Part shown: positions 60,245 through 64,000 of the stretch, piece after piece
Layout: each line of letters starts with the position of its first letter
Position numbering within the stretch: position 1 is the stretch's first letter
From: Pseudomonas parafulva NBRC 16636 = DSM 17004
GTDB lineage: Bacteria > Pseudomonadota > Gammaproteobacteria > Pseudomonadales > Pseudomonadaceae
Reading direction: 5' to 3'
Length of the DNA: 64,000 bases
NCBI RefSeq assembly: GCF_000730645.1
Contig: NZ_BBIU01000005.1
Span: 124,001 to 188,000 of the forward strand
Notes under the pieces: generated by a model
What the model was told of the DNA's origin: nothing
The model's database searches: none
What the model saw: the letters and a program-made list of their open reading frames with translations, nothing else
Translations under genes and position numbers: made by a program

Positions 60245-60307
60245 ATGCAACTGCCAGACATCCACATGCTTCACCTCGGCGCCGCGCGCCGCGTGGTTCG
60301 CCAATGA
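60245..60307 (+). CDS. 20-residue upstream ORF coupled to DUF4892 gene
   Basis: ATG at 60245 is preceded by GGGAGACAACC, a good ribosome site. It reads 20 codons (MQLPDIHMLHLGAARRVVRQ) to TGA at 60305, overlapping the next ATG as ATGA. The DUF4892 gene has no ribosome site of its own. It is likely a leader for translational coupling; no known peptide resembles it to me. Confidence 0.55.
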   Translation: MQLPDIHMLHLGAARRVVRQ

Positions 60308-61098
60308 GCGCGCCCATTGCCCTGCGTTGCGCCTTGGCGGCCGGGCTTGCGCTGGCCAGCCCGCTGCTGTGGGCCAGCAGCCTGCCGGTGCCGGTAGATG
60401 CCAAGGTGGTCGACCAGCGGCCATCGGTGGAGCAGGAGCGCATTTACCCCATGGGCCCGCTGCGCAAGATCAGCGGCCGCCTGCGGGTTGAAAACAAGGT
60501 CGAGAGCCGTGGCCAGGTCAGTTCGGTTACCTACGAACTGCCGGTCGAACGCACCGCCCGCGAAGCGTTCACCAGTGCCCGCGAGGCCCTGCAGCAGGCG
60601 GGCGGCTACCCGCTGTTCTGGTGCCAGGGCCGCGATTGTGGCGAGGCCAGCATCTGGGCCAACGACGTGTTCGCCAATGCCCGCCTCAATGGGGGTGACG
60701 AGCAGCAGGCATTTATCCTGCTGCGCCGCTCCGCAGAGCAAGCCGACACCCTGGTCGCGCTGTACAGCGTCACCCGCGGCAACCGCCGTGCCTACCTGCA
60801 TGTCGAAGAGTTCGTCGCAGCCAGCCCGCTTGGCGATCTGTTGCCCACCGCCGCCACCGTACTGCGCGAAATGCGCGACACCGGCAAGCTCGACTACCCG
60901 GACCTGGCAGCGCCTAACGCTGCCTGGGCCACCTTGTTGGCGCGCAGCCTGAACCTCGACAGCACGCTGCGGGCAAGCCTCAGCGGTGCCAAGGCCGAAG
61001 ACTGGCGCCAGGCACTGATAAAGGCCGGAGTACGCAGTGCGCGCCTTGAAACGGGTGATGCGCCAACCGATGGCCTGCACCTCGAACTGATCCGCTGA
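60304..61098 (+). CDS. DUF4892 exported protein
   Basis: A 264-residue protein with a signal peptide (ending LLWASS) and the DUF4892 region covering the rest (RLRVENKVESRGQVSSVTYE; CQGRDCGEASIWANDVF with a Cys pair; AFILLRRS). Some family members carry an OmpA domain; this one does not. ATG at 60304 overlaps the stop of a 20-codon upstream ORF. It is followed by the AI-2E permease after 12 bases. Function unknown; periplasmic by prediction. Confidence 0.78.
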   Translation: MSAPIALRCALAAGLALASPLLWASSLPVPVDAKVVDQRPSVEQERIYPMGPLRKISGRLRVENKVESRGQVSSVTYELPVERTAREAFTSAREALQQAGGYPLFWCQGRDCGEASIWANDVFANARLNGGDEQQAFILLRRSAEQADTLVALYSVTRGNRRAYLHVEEFVAASPLGDLLPTAATVLREMRDTGKLDYPDLAAPNAAWATLLARSLNLDSTLRASLSGAKAEDWRQALIKAGVRSARLETGDAPTDGLHLELIR

Positions 61099-61110
61099 AC
61101 GAGCAACACC

Positions 61111-62160
61111 ATGCTTAACAACGACCGCCTGCTGGTCCAGATCCTGCTGCTGGCACTGCTGGGCGCTGGCCTGTGGGTCATGGCGCCTTTCATCTCGGCC
61201 CTGTTGTGGGGCGCGATCCTGGCCTTCGCCAGTTGGCCGGTGATGCGCCTGCTCACCGGCGCATTGGGCGGTCGCGAAACCCTGGCAGCCAGCCTGCTGA
61301 CCACCGCCTGGATTCTTATCGTAGCCCTGCCGCTGGTGTGGCTGGGCTTCAACCTGGCCGACCACATTCGTGACGCCACGGCATTCGTGCGGGATGTGCA
61401 GGTCGATGGCCTGCCAGACGCCCCCGCCTGGGTAGGCAGCCTGCCTTTTGTCGGTGAGCGTCTGGTGAGTTGGTGGCAGTCCCTGGACCAGCAGGGCGCT
61501 GCACTGCTGGCGTCGGTCAAGCCCTACCTGGGGCAGGTGGGCAACTGGTTGCTGGCCCGCAGCGCGCAGATCGGCAGCGGGGTGCTGGAGCTCACCCTGA
61601 GCCTGGTGTTCGTGTTTTTCTTCTACCGTGACGGCCCACGCCTGTCGGCGTTCGTGCTGCGCCTGCTGCACCGGCTGATGGGCGAACGTGCCGAGTATTA
61701 CCTCAACCTGGTCGCCGGCACCGTGCAACGGGTGGTCAACGGGGTGATCGGCACTGCCGCGGCGCAGGGCCTGCTGGCCATGATCGGCTTCCTGATTGCG
61801 GGTGTGCCCGGCGCCATCGTGCTGGGCCTGGTTACCTTCATGCTCAGCCTGATCCCCATGGGCCCGCCGCTGGCCTGGATTCCGGTCACCGGCTGGCTGG
61901 TGTGGAAGGGGGATTACGGCATGGCCGTTTTCATGAGCATCTGGGGCACCTTCGTCATCAGCGGCGTGGACAACGTGCTCAAGCCCTACCTGATCAGCCG
62001 CGGTGGCGACCTGCCCTTGGTCATCGTGCTGCTGGGCGTCTTCGGCGGGCTGTTGGCCTTTGGCTTCATTGGGCTATTCATCGGGCCGACATTGCTGGCG
62101 GTGGGCTACAGCCTGCTGCTGGACTGGAGCCGCAATGCCGAACAGCCGCCGTCTGCCTGA
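61111..62160 (+). CDS. AI-2E family transporter (PerM/YdiK-type)
   Basis: A 349-residue membrane protein with about eight helices arranged 3 + 5: helices in residues 8-75, a cytoplasmic or periplasmic region (about 85-150), then FVFFFYRDGP and five helices to the end. The family motif ISGVDNVLKPYLISRG is at about 288. Related proteins export varied small molecules or ions; an autoinducer role should not be assumed. It ends the operon before the kdp genes. Confidence 0.88.
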   Translation: MLNNDRLLVQILLLALLGAGLWVMAPFISALLWGAILAFASWPVMRLLTGALGGRETLAASLLTTAWILIVALPLVWLGFNLADHIRDATAFVRDVQVDGLPDAPAWVGSLPFVGERLVSWWQSLDQQGAALLASVKPYLGQVGNWLLARSAQIGSGVLELTLSLVFVFFFYRDGPRLSAFVLRLLHRLMGERAEYYLNLVAGTVQRVVNGVIGTAAAQGLLAMIGFLIAGVPGAIVLGLVTFMLSLIPMGPPLAWIPVTGWLVWKGDYGMAVFMSIWGTFVISGVDNVLKPYLISRGGDLPLVIVLLGVFGGLLAFGFIGLFIGPTLLAVGYSLLLDWSRNAEQPPSA

Positions 62161-62297
62161 CGCCCCGTAGCCAGGCCCAGGTCAGATCTTTACGCATTCT
62201 TTATACCAAGCCCCCCTGAGCGATCTCGCCCCTTTACGCGCCTGAACCGGACAATTCCCCCAAAGCGGCCACTGCCGCACCAAGGGGAGAACCATTG

Positions 62298-62387
62298 ATG
62301 AACGTACTCGACGGGTTGTCACTGCTGCTGGCAGTGGCATTGGCGGTTTACCTGCTGGTGGCGCTGTTGTGCGCCGACCGCAGCTAG
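62298..62387 (+). CDS. kdpF: Potassium-transport ATPase small subunit KdpF
   Basis: A 29-residue single-helix peptide MNVLDGLSLLLAVALAVYLL, then VALLCADRS. AGGGGAG lies 9 bases upstream. The position directly before kdpA and the single membrane helix fit KdpF, which stabilises the KdpFABC complex. The 137 bases before it contain CTTTACGCATTCTTTATACC (about 62189), which might be part of a kdp promoter or KdpE site, unproven. Confidence 0.85.
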   Translation: MNVLDGLSLLLAVALAVYLLVALLCADRS

Positions 62388-62396
62388 GTGGCGCCC

Positions 62397-64000
62397 ATGC
62401 ACAGTTACGACATCGCGTTGCTGCTGGCATTTTTTGCCATCGTCCTGTTACCTGCACCCTGGCTCGGGCGCTTCTACTACAACGTCATGGAAGGCCAGCG
62501 CACCTGGCTCACCCCCGTGCTGGGCCCGGTCGAGCGGGCGTGCTACCGGCTGGCAGGGGTATCACCAGGGCATGAGCAGGGCTGGCGGCACTATGCGCTG
62601 GCCCTTCTGGCGTTCAACCTGGCCGGGTTCGTGCTGCTGTTCGGGGTTTTGTTGCTGCAAGGCCATTTGCCCCTGAACCCCCAGCACCTGCCAGGGCAGG
62701 AATGGTCACTGGCACTCAACACGGCCGTGAGCTTCGTGACCAACACCAACTGGCAGGCCTACAGCGGGGAGGCTTCCGTCAGCTACCTGAGCCAGATGCT
62801 CGGGCTGACCGTGCAGAACTTCGTCAGCGCCGCCACAGGCCTGGCAGTGCTGGTTGCCCTGTGCCGCGGCATTGCACGGCGCACGTCGGCCACGTTGGGT
62901 AATTTCTGGGTCGACCTGACACGTGCCACGCTTTACGGCCTGTTACCCCTGTGCCTGGTCCTGGCACTGCTGCTGGTTTGGCAGGGCGTACCGCAAACCT
63001 TCACCGACTATGTTCATGCCTTGACCCTGCAAGGTGCCGAACAGGTCATCCCGCTGGGCCCTGCTGCCAGCCAGATCGCCATCAAGCAGCTGGGCACCAA
63101 CGGCGGTGGCTTCTTCGGCGTCAACTCGGCGCACCCGTTCGAGAACCCCACGGCGTTGAGCAACCTGCTGGAGGTAGGCGCGATCATCCTCATCCCGGTG
63201 GCCTTGGTATTCACCTTCGGCCACTACGTAAAAGACCTGCGCCAGAGCCGCGCGATTCTGGCCTGCATGCTGGCCCTGTTCCTGATCGGTGGCGCCACCG
63301 CGCTGTGGTCCGAACACCAGCCCAACCTGGCCCTGCAAAGCAGCCAGGTGCAGCAGACCGCACCGCTGGAGGGCAAGGAAAGCCGCTTCGGCGTAACGGG
63401 CTCGGTGCTGTGGACGGCTACCACCACGGCCGCTTCCAATGGTTCGGTCAATGCCATGCACGACAGCCTCAACCCACTGACCGGCATGGTCGCCATGATC
63501 AACATGATGGTCGGTGAGGTGATCTTCGGCGGGGTGGGGGCGGGCCTTTACGGCATGCTGCTGTTCGTGTTGATCGCGGTGTTTCTGGCCGGGCTGATGA
63601 TTGGCCGCACACCCGAATACCTGGGCAAGAAACTGCAGGCCCGTGAGGTGCAACTGCTGGTGGCGACCCTGCTGGTGATGCCGGTCGGCGTGCTGGTGCT
63701 CGGGGCCATCGCTGCCAGCCTGCCAGGCCCTGCAGCGGCCATCAGCAACCCAGGGCCCCACGGCTTCAGCCAACTGCTGTATGCCTACACCTCGGGTGCT
63801 GCCAACAACGGTTCGGCGTTCGCCGGGTTTGGCGCCAACACCGTGTTCCACAACCTGATGATCGCGCTGGCGATGCTGATCGGGCGCTTCGGCTACATCC
63901 TCCCGGTGCTGGCGCTGGCCGGTAGCCTGGCGGCGAAGCGCAGCGCTGCGCAGGGGCTTAACAGTTTCCCGACCCATGGGCCGCTGTTCACCGGCCTGCT
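62397..64000 (+). CDS. kdpA: Potassium-transporting ATPase subunit KdpA, 3' truncated by window edge
   Basis: 534 codons are visible of a family length of about 560. The start [18 protein letters not shown] lies 9 bases after kdpF. The four selectivity-filter loops are present: NTNWQAYSG (about 115), [10 protein letters not shown] (about 230), AASNGSV (about 345) and [11 protein letters not shown] (about 470). It binds and conducts K+ into the high-affinity Kdp pump; kdpB, C and probably D, E are expected beyond the right edge. Confidence 0.95.
   Translation, partial: MHSYDIALLLAFFAIVLLPAPWLGRFYYNVMEGQRTWLTPVLGPVERACYRLAGVSPGHEQGWRHYALALLAFNLAGFVLLFGVLLLQGHLPLNPQHLPGQEWSLALNTAVSFVTNTNWQAYSGEASVSYLSQMLGLTVQNFVSAATGLAVLVALCRGIARRTSATLGNFWVDLTRATLYGLLPLCLVLALLLVWQGVPQTFTDYVHALTLQGAEQVIPLGPAASQIAIKQLGTNGGGFFGVNSAHPFENPTALSNLLEVGAIILIPVALVFTFGHYVKDLRQSRAILACMLALFLIGGATALWSEHQPNLALQSSQVQQTAPLEGKESRFGVTGSVLWTATTTAASNGSVNAMHDSLNPLTGMVAMINMMVGEVIFGGVGAGLYGMLLFVLIAVFLAGLMIGRTPEYLGKKLQAREVQLLVATLLVMPVGVLVLGAIAASLPGPAAAISNPGPHGFSQLLYAYTSGAANNGSAFAGFGANTVFHNLMIALAMLIGRFGYILPVLALAGSLAAKRSAAQGLNSFPTHGPLFTGL

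Noticed and set aside
61111-62160. AI-2 quorum-sensing exporter
   Set aside because: The family name is misleading; members transport varied substrates and nothing here points to AI-2.

Overview
The window is chromosomal DNA of a fluorescent Pseudomonas, most likely of the P. putida group. It is GC-rich, all genes look like ordinary Pseudomonas proteins, and gene order matches what I recall of P. putida KT2440 and, in blocks, of P. aeruginosa. I saw no insertion sequence, prophage, integrase, tRNA, rRNA or CRISPR array.

Region 1 (1-17550) is a pyoverdine siderophore locus. It holds the end of the last non-ribosomal peptide synthetase (adenylation end, carrier domain, thioesterase), an esterase, the ferripyoverdine receptor fpvA, the exporter pvdE, the periplasmic maturation genes pvdO-pvdN-pvdM and pvdP, the efflux set pvdR-pvdT-opmQ, and the ECF sigma gene fpvI. 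Four transcription units start with a perfect TAAAT-N16-CGT iron-starvation (PvdS-type) promoter. A Fur-box-like sequence precedes fpvI. No fpvR anti-sigma gene lies beside fpvI.

Region 2 (17700-28800) is mixed. It has a degenerate receiver protein, an MFS transporter, ETF-ubiquinone oxidoreductase divergent from etfB-etfA with a PsrA-like operator between them, a periplasmic binding protein with two lipoproteins (DUF4398 and OmpA types), a MocR regulator and small proteins including a YkgJ-type cysteine-cluster protein behind a second PsrA-like site.

Region 3 (28900-41950) is the TCA block: gltA divergent from sdhCDAB-sucAB-lpdG-sucCD. Both divergent promoters are readable, there are stem-loops or repeats in three intergenic gaps, and a UUCG-loop terminator closes it.

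Region 4 (42000-50800) carries brnQ, a DUF599 membrane protein, a small lipoprotein, htpG behind a clear sigma-32 promoter, a dienelactone-hydrolase-like protein, an exported amidohydrolase and fabA-fabB.

Region 5 (50990-56000) is an overlapping operon of a TonB-dependent receptor, a periplasmic ABC-type binding protein and a hybrid histidine kinase of the PA1611/BarA kind. It is the least characterised candidate system here.

Region 6 (56100-64000) has gpsA, a DUF4389 protein, sixA, two alpha/beta hydrolases in tandem, a DUF4892 protein whose start is coupled to a 20-codon upstream ORF, an AI-2E-family permease, and the start of kdpFA, which runs off the right edge.
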